A stretch of DNA of 64,000 nt from Doryteuthis pealeii (lineage: Eukaryota; Mollusca; Cephalopoda; Myopsida; Loliginidae): assembly GCA_023376005.1 (NCBI GenBank), contig CM042157.1:51977833-52041832 (forward strand), read 5' to 3'. The position numbers were made by a program, and so were the translations under genes. Numbering within the stretch: the first letter of the stretch is position 1; each line of letters starts with the position of its first letter. Shown one piece after another: positions 19,111-28,470 of this stretch. Under the pieces are notes generated by a model. The model saw only the letters and a list, made by a program, of their open reading frames with translations, was not told the DNA's origin and did not search any database.

Positions 19111-19478
19111 TGTTGAATTAAACAAAAGACACATCTCCTGTTTAACAATTTTATTTGTGATTTTTTCAAGTTTTCTGGCCAACTTTTTAATATTTGGGTG
19201 GAATTCGTGTATTAGTCCACCAAAGTTCATGTCCCAAGTACTTTCGGCACTTCGAAGTGCCATCATCAGGGGTGATGTGTTCCAGTTTTTCAAATTATAT
19301 TAATGGATGTGAAGGTTGGAAGGAGGAGAATTGATGGGAAAGGTGCTATAGGCATTTTAAAATGTGTGTACTGCATTGGAAATTAATTTTGTTTAAGGAT
19401 GGTTTGTATTGTTCTATGTATAATCAAAATCACAAATAAAATTGTTAAACAGGAGTCTTTTGTTTAATTCAACGTGCA
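19107..19478 (-). mobile_element. Penelope-like fragment with inverted terminal arms
   Basis: Arms of about 54 bases (19107-19164 and 19425-19478; shared core TTGAATTAAACAAAAGAC and CTCCTGTTTAACAATTTTAT) are inverted. The minus strand between them reads through a hammerhead-like core and a piece resembling the leader or pseudo-LTR of Penelope-like elements. No RT or GIY-YIG domain is present. A MITE explanation would also account for inverted arms; the hammerhead-like motif favours Penelope. Confidence 0.5.
19232..19273 (-). ncRNA. Candidate hammerhead ribozyme, minimal type I
   Basis: On the minus strand: CCC, CTGATGA, a perfect GGCACTTCGAAGTGCC hairpin as stem II (with one extra T before it), GAAA, a two-pair stem III over AGTACT, a T at the cleavage position, and GGG pairing back to CCC. 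CUGANGA and GAAA are the invariant core. Very short stem III is known for hammerheads of Penelope-like elements. Stem I beyond three pairs is weak. Confidence 0.45.
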
Positions 19479-19499
19479 TAAATGAAAAAATGCTGCCCA

Positions 19500-19502
19500 A
19501 AT

Positions 19503-19575
<73 letters not shown>
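19500..19575. repeat. Compound (AC)n(AT)n microsatellite
   Basis: CA dinucleotides pass into an AT tract that abuts the start of the next Helitron-like copy. Confidence 0.95.
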
Positions 19576-19578
<3 letters not shown>

Positions 19579-21285
19579 AAAGTTTGGTGTGTACGTGTCA
19601 ACTTATAACTCAGAAAAGAGATGTTATTCAGGTTCAAAATCTTGCATACATCTTAATATCCTTATAACTAAGAAACACACCAAATTTAGTTATTGATTTT
19701 TACTGATTAAGTGGTATAATAAATTAATTAAACAAAAATCAAGCGATTTGCCAAACTGTTTGCATGGCCCTGCTCCTGATAATTTTTTGCCCGCTGGTAA
19801 TGCTTTACCTAGGTGAGTTTTAGTAGATAAATTCGCACACTAATCGGTTCAGTTCAGAACTTCTTATATATTTCTGGTCCAATCTTAAAAATATTTATTT
19901 GGTTAGAAAGAAAAGAAAATAATCTTTCTAAATATGTAATTATATGTGTTTTCATCCATTGAATTATTTCTTACAGCGAATTAAATAATAAATCAAACAA
20001 AACATTTAAGGATAACTCAACTTTTTTTTATTAAACTTTCATTTTAGAATAATTAGTATAACTCAAATCTTTTTTGAAAGAAACTATTCATGAAATAAAC
20101 AAAAAAAAAAGAAATTGTAATATGGACAATTGCAAATATTTAATTTTTAGCATTTATTGTTACATTGGGTAAAAAAGAATGAATTAAACGAATACATTTT
20201 AGCTTAAAAAAGAATAAGATTGTTTCAAAAATGTAAACAACAAAAAGAGACTGTTCTTAAAATAAATGAATATTACAATACACTCATTCTTAGCTTTGTT
20301 TATCGTCAAATCTTTAATAAACGAACAATTTACATTCGAATGAATCAATACAAGAAATTTTCCTTCTACAAATAAAGACACATGGATTTTACAACATGTT
20401 AACCCTTGAGTTATTTAATACTGAAGTCATGGTTGTTTTATTTATTATTATTTTTTTAACTCATTTTTTTTATTTACCCCATAGATGGAACTCTAACAGG
20501 TACTATCCCTCCAGGTCAAAGTGGACCTGGCAGTAATAGCAATGCAAAGATAATCTACACTTCCAAAAGCTCCATAATGGGAACCTCACCATTAGAGGCA
20601 GTTTAACGTTATATCCAAGACACTAAGACCCTCAGCAACGTTTTTTAGCACATCTATGATAAAAAGGGATGGTAGTTTGCCAGAGGAGCAATATGGTCAG
20701 TATAATCATATAGGTTCTAGGGCTTGACGGGACCAGCTGATTGATCAGGATAGGAGCCTCTACAACCGAAAGTCTAGCCCAAGTAAGGATCAAAGTGGAG
20801 TGTAGCATGTCATAGATTGCTCAGCCACCAGGATTCCATCCATAAGCATCACAGGTCACCAACCATGGCTTACAGGTGGTCTAATTGGAAGGAGGTCTTA
20901 CTCCTCAACAGAGGTGCAGTCGGCATATTATACCTAGCTCCTTTAAATTGTAACAAATTTATTTTTATCACTTTAACGCAACAAGCAATTAAAAGCTGAA
21001 TTTAAGTTTTTGTGATATATACAAAAAAGTTTTTGAAAGAAAAATGTTTCAAAACACTGAAGTTTAGGAATACATTTTCTTAAAATAATATTTTAAATGT
21101 AAACAAAAAGAAAAATATTTCCTAGAATAAACAAACATTGTACTATATAATTTATTTGCAATTTTTTAAATTTGATAAATCATTTTCCTCTTATTCTCTC
21201 TCTTACTCCTGTTTTCTCTTTCTCACTCACTCTCTGGTGTTCCTGATTTTTTTTAGTCCGGTCATGGACTGGGTACTTTTGCTAG
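19576..21285 (+). mobile_element. Helitron-like element, family 1, copy b
   Basis: It starts with AAAGAAAGTTTGGTGTGTACG after an AT tract and ends with a 5-bp stem AGTCC..GGACT (21255-21270), GGGTACTTTTG and CTAG at 21282-21285, followed by TATATA. The same ends are found in the copy at 40068-42273. It carries an almost complete minus-oriented repeat R (20468-20940). No helicase gene is present. Confidence 0.6.
20468..20940 (-). repeat. Dispersed repeat R, copy inside Helitron-like copy b
   Basis: Reverse complement of repeat R, from ATAGATGGAACTCTAACAGG to CAGAGGTGCAGTCGGCATAT. It lacks the A-rich tail. Fragments of R occupy corresponding positions in Helitron-like copies a and c, so R was inside the ancestral element. 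Confidence 0.75.
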
Positions 21286-21330
21286 TATATATATATATAT
21301 ATATATATTATTATTATTATTATTATTATT
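21286..21330. repeat. (AT)n followed by (TTA)n
   Basis: The AT tract follows the Helitron-like CTAG end. The TTA triplets, read on the minus strand, form the 3' tail of LINE copy A. Confidence 0.9.
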
Positions 21331-22255
21331 TCAATTCTTCTGAGTTTTCACACTAGCATAAGCTGATGGTCTTTATTAATGGTATTATTATTAGTTTTAT
21401 TATTATGATAGTTTTTCACATCCACATAAGCTGGTGGTTCACTAGAGGCTGAGTGACAACAAGTCTCTTCAGGTCTCCAGAACTTATCTAGCTGATCTTA
21501 ACAGTGCTTTTTTTGATGGTCTTTATTCTTCTTTGGATTTCCAATTCCTCCAGACTCTTTTCCAAACCCTTGGGAACCATTCCAAGAGCTCCAATTGGTA
21601 TGACCTTTACCTTCATATTCCACAGTTTTTTCAGCTTTCTGACCAGGTTCAAGTATTTGTCTGTCTTTTTGTTTTCTTTCTGTGAGATGACACGTTTTCT
21701 TCTTAATTAATACTAGGTCTGGTCTTCTAACCAGAATTATGTGACCCGTCTGTATCTCAAGGTCCCAAAGGATTTTATGTGTCTCATTCTCTAGGACAGA
21801 TTCCAGTTTGTGTATATACCATTTAGTAGCAAGGGGAAAATTGAATTTCTTGCACAATTCCCAGTGGATCACCTTTTCTGCCCAGTTTTGCCTAGTTTTG
21901 TACTCTCTTTGTGCTAATTTGCTGCATTCACTCATTATATGATTAATCGTCTCATTTTTGTCTCCACACATTCTACACTTGCTATTCTGTTGCATCTTAT
22001 CAATTTTTGCTTTAATATAATTTGTTTTTATGTTATTGTATCATGCTGCAATTATGAGAGATTCAGTTTATCTCCTTTTTAGCCATATCCAAGTCTTCTC
22101 GTGCAATCTCATCAGTTTGCCACTTGAACTATCCATATAGGTGGTTTTCTTTTCCATTTCTGTTTTCTAGCTTTTGATGTATTTCTGCTTGTCCATATGT
22201 TGCAATTGCTTTTCTGAGTGATGCAATTAGTCTTTCCTTACTTTTATTAGTGTAT
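21331..22255 (-). pseudogene. R4/Dong-like LINE copy A, C-terminal part
   Basis: This minus-strand 5'-truncated LINE ends in a triplet repeat tail. The open part 21498-21995 (165 residues) holds a C-x2-C-x8-H-x4-C finger (CRMCGDKNETINHIMSEC, about residues 8-25) and, 70 residues later, RRPDLVLIKKK, the core of the restriction-like endonuclease (PD-(D/E)xK) of R2/R4-type LINEs. The lysine- and glutamine-rich end is out of frame: the next frame would continue with a GALG..PKGLE like segment. Target-primed reverse transcription uses this nuclease. The family match (R4/Dong/Rex6-like) is from recall. Confidence 0.75.
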
Positions 22256-22489
22256 TCTTATTTCATTCCTTGTGAGTTTTCACACCATCTTTAGCTGATG
22301 GTCATTCACTGGAGTCTGAGTGACAATAAGTCTTCTCAGGTCTCCAGGACTTTTCTGAGTTTTTTAGCCAATTTCAACAATGCTGTTGTCTGAATGGTTT
22401 CAATTCTTCCTCTGATTTCCAGTTCTCTTTTTTAAGCTTTTAGTGACCATTCCAAGTGCACCAACTACAATTGGTATCATTTTACCCTC
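22256..22489 (-). pseudogene. R4/Dong-like LINE copy B, 3' end segment
   Basis: This is the 3' end of a second copy of the same LINE, parallel to 21340-21620 in copy A (TTTTCACACCATC..TTAGCTGATGG, AGGTCTCCAGGACTT, CCATTCCAAGTGCACCAACTACAATTGGTAT in two parts). It stops at CCCTC (22485-22489), the target duplication of LTR-2, and resumes at 30054. Confidence 0.8.
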
Positions 22490-22707
22490 TGATGTAATGA
22501 ATATGTAAATACCTTGGTACCCCCTCACTATAATCTGATTGGAAAGTGTCATGTATAAATAGTTGACACTGTTGGTACAGGCACCTACACCTAACCTAAG
22601 CTTACTCGCTAGACTACACCACGTATTGCTATTCGATGCACCAGCTACTACTGCGATAATATACCAAATACCAACTTCAGAATATATCCCTTAACCCGGA
22701 TATATCA
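22490..22707 (+). repeat. 5' LTR of LTR-2
   Basis: Begins TGATGTAATGAATATG and ends GGATATATCA. Compared with 29810-30053 it lacks two short blocks (around the AAGCCTGCTCGGAAGA and CCTACAACCTAAGC regions), so the LTRs have diverged by indels. A TATAAAT box is at 22555-22561. Confidence 0.9.
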
Positions 22708-22708
22708 G

Positions 22709-22726
22709 TGGCAACGAAGGATTACA
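22709..22726 (+). promoter_or_regulatory. Primer-binding site of LTR-2
   Basis: TGGCAACGAAGGATTACA starts one base after the LTR with the TGG expected from pairing with the CCA end of a tRNA. I do not assign the tRNA. Confidence 0.65.
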
Positions 22727-23038
22727 GAACAAATCACAAGTTGAACCAACGTCCGTCCAAGAATTAATCGACAACGAAAAAAAAATACAGTGGACAACAC
22801 TCACTAACAAAACAAGTTAGACTTTTGTCCGAGACTTCCAAAAAGTAAGTAACTGTTTATAACATTTGCTAACGAAGAATGTTATACTTGTTTAACTATT
22901 ACGAAAAGTAAATAATTGTTTTCTTAACGAGGAACATTTTACAGAAAGTAAAAGTTTCCCCCTCTTGTTTGGATTTTGAAAACTTTATTGTGTACACAGT
23001 TGGAACAAAAATTATTTTCTTGTTGAGACGTTGCTAAA

Positions 23039-23657
23039 ATGGAACAAACAACAGAATTAACGAAGGTGCTACAATTCATGCAACAACAACAGCAGCAACA
23101 ACAAATATTAATGCAACAACTATTCGAACAACAAGAAAAAAGTAATAAAACACTTTTGGAAGGTCGTCCAAAGAGCCAGATTCTCGATTTTTTTCGGCTG
23201 AAGGTATTTCAAATTCACTATCTGAATTTTAATGAGCCTGATACTGGGTCAACGTTTCCAGCGTACTTCCATAGATATGGAGCAATATTTATGAAAAGGT
23301 GCCAGCATTGGACGGACAAGGAAAAAATCACGCTATTATTGCAGAAATTAGGAACCGAATAAAATACGAAATATGCAAATTTAATTCTCCCCAAAAAGTC
23401 AGAAGAAATGACATTTAGCGAAACTATAGAAATTTTATCAAAAATTTTTGATAAAAGAGATAGCATTTTTCATACACGGTATAAATGCCTAAATATTGTA
23501 AAACAAGATAAACTATGTTTTAATTGTGGGCGTATAGGTCACAGAAGTTCCCACTGTATGCTAAAACAGAAAAAAGGGACAAAAAGAGACTTCAAAACTA
23601 ATGTAAATGTAGTTTTTACTAAAAAAAAGTATTCAGAACGGTCCTAGACGCAACTAT
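23039..23657 (+). pseudogene. gag: Gag of LTR-2, frame-broken
   Basis: The first open part (23039-23362) starts with Met and a polyglutamine-rich helix (a QQQQQQQQ run near residues 16-23), then FNEPDTGSTFPAYFHRYGAIF, the beginning of a Mag-type capsid. A frame change near 23360 leads to the second part (23408-23647), which carries a capsid remnant and one canonical CCHC knuckle, CFNCGRIGHRSSHC (23516-23557). The capsid is much shorter than in intact Mag-type Gag proteins, so an internal deletion of part of the capsid is likely. Gag would bind and package element RNA. Confidence 0.75.
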
Positions 23658-23990
23658 TTAAATGTGAAAATAAATGGGCAGACTGTAAAACTATTACTCG
23701 ATTCTGGTAGTGATATCTTTGTGATAAGTGAGCAAACATGGAAAAAAATCGGTTGTCCAGAGTTATGTAGAAAAAAATAAAATTGCAAAAGGTGTCTCTG
23801 GTAAGAGACTTAAATTCATTAGTGAATCAATATGTGATGTTTCGTTCATGGGAAAATTTCACAAGTCGAAAGTATATGTACTCCCTGGTTCAATGAATCT
23901 TTTTGGCACAGACTGGATGGTTTTATTTAATTTATGGGAATTACTAATAAATTCTTTCTGTAACAAAGTTGATAGTATAGAGAATAACAA
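23658..23990 (+). pseudogene. pol: Aspartic protease of LTR-2
   Basis: The active-site LLLDSGSDIFVISEQTW is encoded around 23691-23741, with the catalytic Asp codon at 23700-23702, in a frame different from both neighbouring open parts. The protease continues in the 23728-24279 frame to VLPGSMNLFGTDWMVLFNLW near 23880-23940, where the L-[FL]-G-x-D motif is the usual C-terminal landmark. So catalytic loop and C-terminal motif are both kept, separated by a frame change. Confidence 0.75.
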
Positions 23991-24903
23991 GCTGAATAAA
24001 ACAGAAAGATTTATTAAAGATTTGAAAAACGAATTTCCTCACATTTTTTCAGAAGGATTAGGTCTGTGCACAAAAACAGAAGTCAATTTTGAATTAAAGG
24101 AAAATGCAAAGCCAGTATTTAGAAAAAATAGAAAAGTACCATTTTCGGCACTAGACAACATAAATGAAGAACTAGACCGATTGCAGAAAATCAGTGTAAT
24201 TTCAAAAGTCGATTACTTGGAATGGGCTTCACCAACAGTTTATATAAAAAGGAAAAATCGAAAAATAAGTGTGTGCTGATTTTTCGACTGGCTTGAATGA
24301 TTGTCTGAAGAACCATTCATATCCTCTACCGTCAGCTGAAGAAATATTTACTAAATTAAACGGAGGTAGAGTGTTTTCAAAGTTGGACTTATCTGAGGCT
24401 TACCTTCAGGTTAAGGTCAGTGAAAAATGTTCAAAGTACCTGACAATAAACACACATAAAGGAATTTTTAAATTAAATCGGCTTCCTTTTGGACTGAAGG
24501 TAGCGCCAAGCTTATTTCAGCAAATAATGGACACAATGTTAGCTGATATGCAATTGCATACTTAGATGATATTTTAATTAAAAGTGAAAATGAAGTCCAA
24601 CATTAGAAGCATATTAAAGTGGTATTTAAAAGAATAGAGGAATACGGTTTTAAGTTGGGTGCTGAAAAATGTGAATTCTTCCTAAAGAAGATAAAATATT
24701 TAGGGCAGATAATTGATAGTAATCGTAGAAAGCCAGATACTGAAAGATCTGAGGCTATAAGACATATGCCAGCATCAGATAATGTAGCTAAACTCCAGGC
24801 GTTCTTGGGATTAGTAAGTTACTATAGCAGCTATATCTCAAAAATGCATGATATGAGAGCTACGTTAAATAATTTATTAAAAAAGGGCACAAAGTGGATA
24901 TGA
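23991..24903 (+). pseudogene. pol: Reverse transcriptase of LTR-2
   Basis: The RT reads in order across three frames: PVFRKNRKVPFSALDNINEE (fingers, to 24165), WASPTVYIKRKN, then CADFSTGLN in a new frame at 24272, FSKLDLSEAYLQV with the first catalytic Asp, LNRLPFGLKVAPSLFQQIMD, a small frameshift, and the catalytic YLDDILI at 24559-24579. It continues with KCEFFLKKIKYLGQIID and VAKLQAFLGLVSYYS to 24903, where a TGA interrupts. All key residues are present; the breaks are small indels and one stop. Confidence 0.88.
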
Positions 24904-25209
24904 TCAAAAGAATGTGAACACGCTTTTCAAAAACTAAAAGACTGCTTATTGGTGGACCTGTCATTAGTGCATTTCGACCCAAAGAAAAAATTAATTTTGG
25001 CCCAAGATGCTAGCGAAAACGGCCTGAGTGCCGTATTACTGCATAAATTCAAAGATGGATCCACGAAGCCAATAGCATATGCCTCAAGAACATTGCTGCC
25101 CGCGGAACGAAGTTACAGCCAGATAGAAAAGGAAAGTTTAGCGATAATTTACGCTGTAAAAAAATTTCACAGATTCCTATATGGAAGGGAATTTACTCTA
25201 CAAACAGAC
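24904..25209 (+). pseudogene. pol: RNase H of LTR-2, first half, split by LTR-3
   Basis: This open part encodes the N-terminal half of the RNase H domain that degrades the RNA of the RNA/DNA hybrid: LILAQDASENGLSAVL with the first catalytic Asp, IAYASRTLLPAERSYSQIEKE with the catalytic Glu, and the FTLQTD motif whose Asp is the third catalytic residue. LTR-3 is inserted directly after the codons for QTD (target CAGAC, 25205-25209). The second half resumes after the duplicated CAGAC at 28244. Confidence 0.88.
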
Positions 25210-25383
25210 TGTAGAGAAGTTAACTCAGGTTTAACGTTTTACAAATAGGTTTTATTACGGGAATATGTACACTTGAGGTCCGTGTGGCTGTATGTCCACT
25301 TTAGTAGTCAAGTCCCTATTTTCGGGATCTTGCCCTATGAGATTTCCCCTAATCTCGCCAGGTCGAGATGTTAGGATACTACA
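25210..25383 (-). repeat. 3' LTR of LTR-3 (left copy)
   Basis: TGTAGAGAAG to GATACTACA, the same length as 28070-28243 and differing at a few scattered bases. A purine run (GAGGGAAGA on the minus strand) lies just inside, as expected of a polypurine tract. Confidence 0.93.
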
Positions 25384-25860
25384 TCTTCCCTCAGTTATTC
25401 TTTTGATTAAAGGGTTTCTCCGGACATGATAAAGTCTTTCTGCCAAGCTGGTGCTTGTCTAACTCTGGGTGATTTGTCCATGTTTGGGTTTGGTGTGGTT
25501 GTGCTGTTTGGGATGTGTGTTGTAGAAGAATGGTAGTGGGAGACTGGTCAGTGGCTGGCACACTGTGGTTGTCAGGTTTATGAGGTGTATCACCAACTTT
25601 TCCACTTTAGCTGCATTTCTCTTCTTTTTTTTTTCTTTTTTTTTATGCAGGTTCTTGCACAGCACTGTCTCATTTTTTTTTTTTTTCCATTTTATTTTTA
25701 TTCTATTTTTTAATAAAATTAAAATTTATTTATTCATTTATTTATTTTAATTTATTTTTAATCTGGTCTTTGGGTATTCTCCTTTGGAAGTCAATTATTT
25801 TACGCTCACATTTGTGGAGGGCATCTCTGTCATGTATCTTTTCATGTACAGTAGATGTTT
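25384..25860 (-). other. C-terminal and 3' untranslated part of LTR-3
   Basis: On the minus strand the end nearest the LTR reads RLYHVRRNPLIKRITEGRCS, a probable Pol C-terminus. The rest contains A- and T-rich low-complexity tracts (about 25620-25760) that look like later expansion or a small insertion. Confidence 0.5.
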
Positions 25861-26420
25861 CTATAACATCGGGTTTGTTAGTAGTTTGGCTGAGGACACT
25901 CCTATTACCGTATGAGGGGTAGTGCTGTACTTCAATAGGAATCTCTTTATTTCCTCCTTCCAGCTCTTTTTCCTTACTTTAGCAATTTTAATTGCTTTTA
26001 GGATTGTTCTGTTGAACTGTTCTACCTCTCCATTAGATTGAGGCCAGTATGGTATCCCTTTTATTTGGATAATACCATGAATGGTTAGGTATTCCTGTAT
26101 TTCTCTGTATACAATGGGTTGTCCATTGTTAATTCTCAGGTATTTTGGGTACCCATGTTTTATGAACGCTAATTCCAGGCCATTTATTATATTTTTAGCA
26201 TTTATGTTTTGTATATATGCTACCTCTGGCCATCTGGAGTAGTAGTCCATGATGACAAGGAGATGATTTCCTTCCGAGACAGTCAGTAGATTTACTGCAA
26301 CATAGTTCCAGGGTTTATCTGGTAGCTGTGTACTTTTTAACTCCTCTGGTGGGGCGTTTTTTCTCCTACCTGACATGTATGGCATTTAGGGTCACCCTTT
26401 AAAGTTTCTTTCACTTCTCG
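25861..26420 (-). pseudogene. pol: Integrase of LTR-3, two catalytic Asp replaced by Asn
   Basis: The minus-strand open part has 174 residues. Before it, in another frame, GDPKCHTCQVGEK supplies the C-x2-C of the finger. The core shows VAVNLLTVSEGNHLLVIMDY, where the expected first catalytic Asp is Asn (codon 26290-26292), and YLRINNGQPIV, where the expected second Asp of the DNG motif is also Asn (codon 26128-26130). The Glu in SNGEVEQFNRT is kept, 35 residues after the second position. The protein would therefore lack metal-binding carboxylates and be inactive even if translated. Both changes are G to A on the sense strand. Confidence 0.82.
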
Positions 26421-27787
26421 GGTGGGGGTGGGGTAGTTCTTTTCCTTCAACTGGATCAACCTCGTTAATTAGCTGTAGGCTCAAGGGATCAGCTTTGTTG
26501 GTATCCGTTTTGGATTTCCGCACGATGTCGGTATTTATTTCAATCTTTAAAATTCCTAGGGCTTTACTTGTTCTACCACTAAGGAGTGATGCCTGTGCTT
26601 GAGGGACGACATAGAACGGAGCAGTGACAGATCGTCCAGTGTTTGGTACCTGCACTTTCAGTGTGGTTTTCCCAAAAATTTTCAGAGGTTCCTTACTGGC
26701 GTAAGGATACAGCTTTATGGTTGCATGCTGAATTTTAGTCTCGGGTCTGGCCTTTTTTAGTTTTTGGAAGTCTTCCAGTGAAAGTGTGTTGTGATAAGCT
26801 CCTGAGTCTATCACAAAGGATACACTTGTCTCATTAATAGACAATTCTATGATATCTTCTGCTTCTGAAAGTTTGAATAGATAAATGTCATTTGAGGTAG
26901 TGTCTTCCTTTTCCTCCACGCTACGCTGGGTTTCTTTTCTTTGACCTTTGAATGACCCACTGCTGCTTGGGCTGTGTTTTCCACCTCTGTTATAATAATG
27001 GCTTCTTTTTTCCATGAGTTTCCCTTTATGGAAACAGAACTCGTCTAGGTGTCCTTTTTTTCCGCAATGACTACATTTGTGGTTCTTGCTTTTAATGCAT
27101 TCCGTCCCGATATGACCTTGCGTCCCACATTTGTAACATAGGGGTGTCGTTTTGGAGTTTTTTTTCGACTCCTTGTTAGATATCTGGTTTATGTTTGACT
27201 TTGGTTCTAAGATTAGTGCATCTTTTTCGTGGTATGTTCCAATTATTTCCATCAGTCTTTCCAGTGTCAGACCGTTTCCTTCTCTAAATAGTCTGGCTTT
27301 TAAATCCTTATCTTTAATATGGAGGAGAACTTTGTCTCTGACCAAGTTATCGGCATCTTCTTTAAAGTTGCATGGCTTGACCAGTACTTTTAGGCGGGTA
27401 ACGAAATTGTTCAGTCTTTCCAGTCTTCGGTTCCATTTCAAAAAAATTAGTGCAAGCTTTCGGTATATTTTCTTTAAGGGGGAAATATTTGTCAAACAAA
27501 CTAATAGCCACTTCGTATGCGTCCCTTTTGTTTATGCCAGGACTTGCTGCCTCTTGTTCCCTCTTTTTCTGTTCCGTGAAATTTCGCCAAATTTCACGAA
27601 CACCTGGTCCTCCTGATACAAGCAAAACTCCTCTTTTTTGTTCGGCATTATACACACCTGTTGCTGTGATATAGATTTCTAGATCTATTTTCCAGTCCTC
27701 ATATCTTCTGTGTAGTGTTTCTGGTTTGCCAACGGTGTCAAGGTGTCCTGGTTCTTCTAATCCTCCCAATGGAATGATTTTAGACAT
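26421..27787 (-). pseudogene. gag: Gag-protease of LTR-3
   Basis: Gag begins at 27787 with Met and runs in one frame to 27362, holding a capsid-type region (WKIDLEIYITATGV, VREIWRNFTEQKK). A frame change near 27470 leads to the main part (to 26392). This carries the C-terminal capsid, two canonical CCHC knuckles (CYKCGTQGHIGTEC and CSHCGKKGHLDEFC), a serine/lysine-rich linker and the retropepsin loop FVIDSGAYHNTLS, followed by a YPYASKEPLKIFG beta region. The frame ends in TGA close to where RT should begin. Apart from the capsid frameshift this part is well kept. Confidence 0.85.
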
Positions 27788-28069
27788 TTTTTTTTAAATT
27801 CGACAAGGAACAAAAATTTCAATAACAAAAGTTTCAAATAAAGTAATAAATGATTTTATTCCTGTGATTTAGTTGTTTAATTTCAGTAATTAAACTTTTA
27901 GCGTAGGCAGGAATTTAGCACTTACTTGAATGTACTTTTTTTTTTTTGTCTCCACGTGGTAGTCTAACGGCCGCTTTTTCCTTTTGTTTAAAAATTTCCT
28001 AGAAGGATTTTTCTTTGGTAATTTCTGTCCTTGTTTTATCTAATTATAGTTATCTCATTCGTTACCAGT

Positions 28070-28243
28070 TGTAGAGAAGTTTACTCAGGTTTAATGTTTT
28101 AATAATAGGTTTTATTACGGGAATATGTACACTTGAGGTCCGTGTGGCTGTATGTCCACGTTAGTAGTCAAGTCCCTATTTTCGGAATCTCACCCTATGA
28201 GATTTCCCCTAATCTCGCCAGGTCGAGATGTTAGGATACTACA
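28070..28243 (-). repeat. 5' LTR of LTR-3 (right copy)
   Basis: Matches 25210-25383. On the minus strand it lies upstream of gag, with a TGG-starting primer-binding site immediately inside (28051-28068). Confidence 0.93.
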
Positions 28244-28470
28244 CAGACCACAAACCGCTGTTAACAATATTTGGTTCTAAAAAAGGTATACTAACTCATA
28301 CGGCAAATCGACTACAGCGTTGGAGTGTAATTCTATTAAATTACAACTTTAAAATGGAATATGTGCCTTCAAAAAAGTTAGGTCATGCCGATGGGTTGTC
28401 AAGACTAATACCAAATTATACGGAACCCTTGGAAAAAACTGTTATAGCGGCGCTAAGAGACGAAAGCGAA
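28244..28470 (+). pseudogene. pol: RNase H of LTR-2, second half
   Basis: Starting with the duplicated CAGAC, the frame encodes the remaining RNase H: HKPLLTIFGSKKGI, RLQRWSVILLNYNFKMEY and KLGHADGLSRL, the last holding the final catalytic Asp in the H-x-D/N-ADxLSR motif. It joins the half ending at 25209 when LTR-3 and one target copy are ignored. Confidence 0.9.

Larger units (their letters stand above)
25205..28248 (-). mobile_element. LTR retrotransposon LTR-3 (Ty3/gypsy type), nested and internally deleted
   Basis: LTRs at 25210-25383 and 28070-28243 (174 bp each) are flanked by the target duplication CAGAC (25205-25209, 28244-28248). The element lies on the minus strand: gag with two zinc knuckles, protease, then integrase. 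Reverse transcriptase and RNase H are absent, the sequence passing from the protease linker straight to the integrase finger near 26390. The primer-binding site (TGGTAACGAATGAGAT) follows the right LTR on the minus strand. Confidence 0.93.

Noticed and set aside
21138..21356. Open frame ending in Tyr/Ile repeats
   Set aside because: It crosses the end of a Helitron-like copy and AT/TTA microsatellites.
25459..25665. Lys-rich minus-strand frame in LTR-3 3' region
   Set aside because: Caused by A-rich low-complexity sequence.
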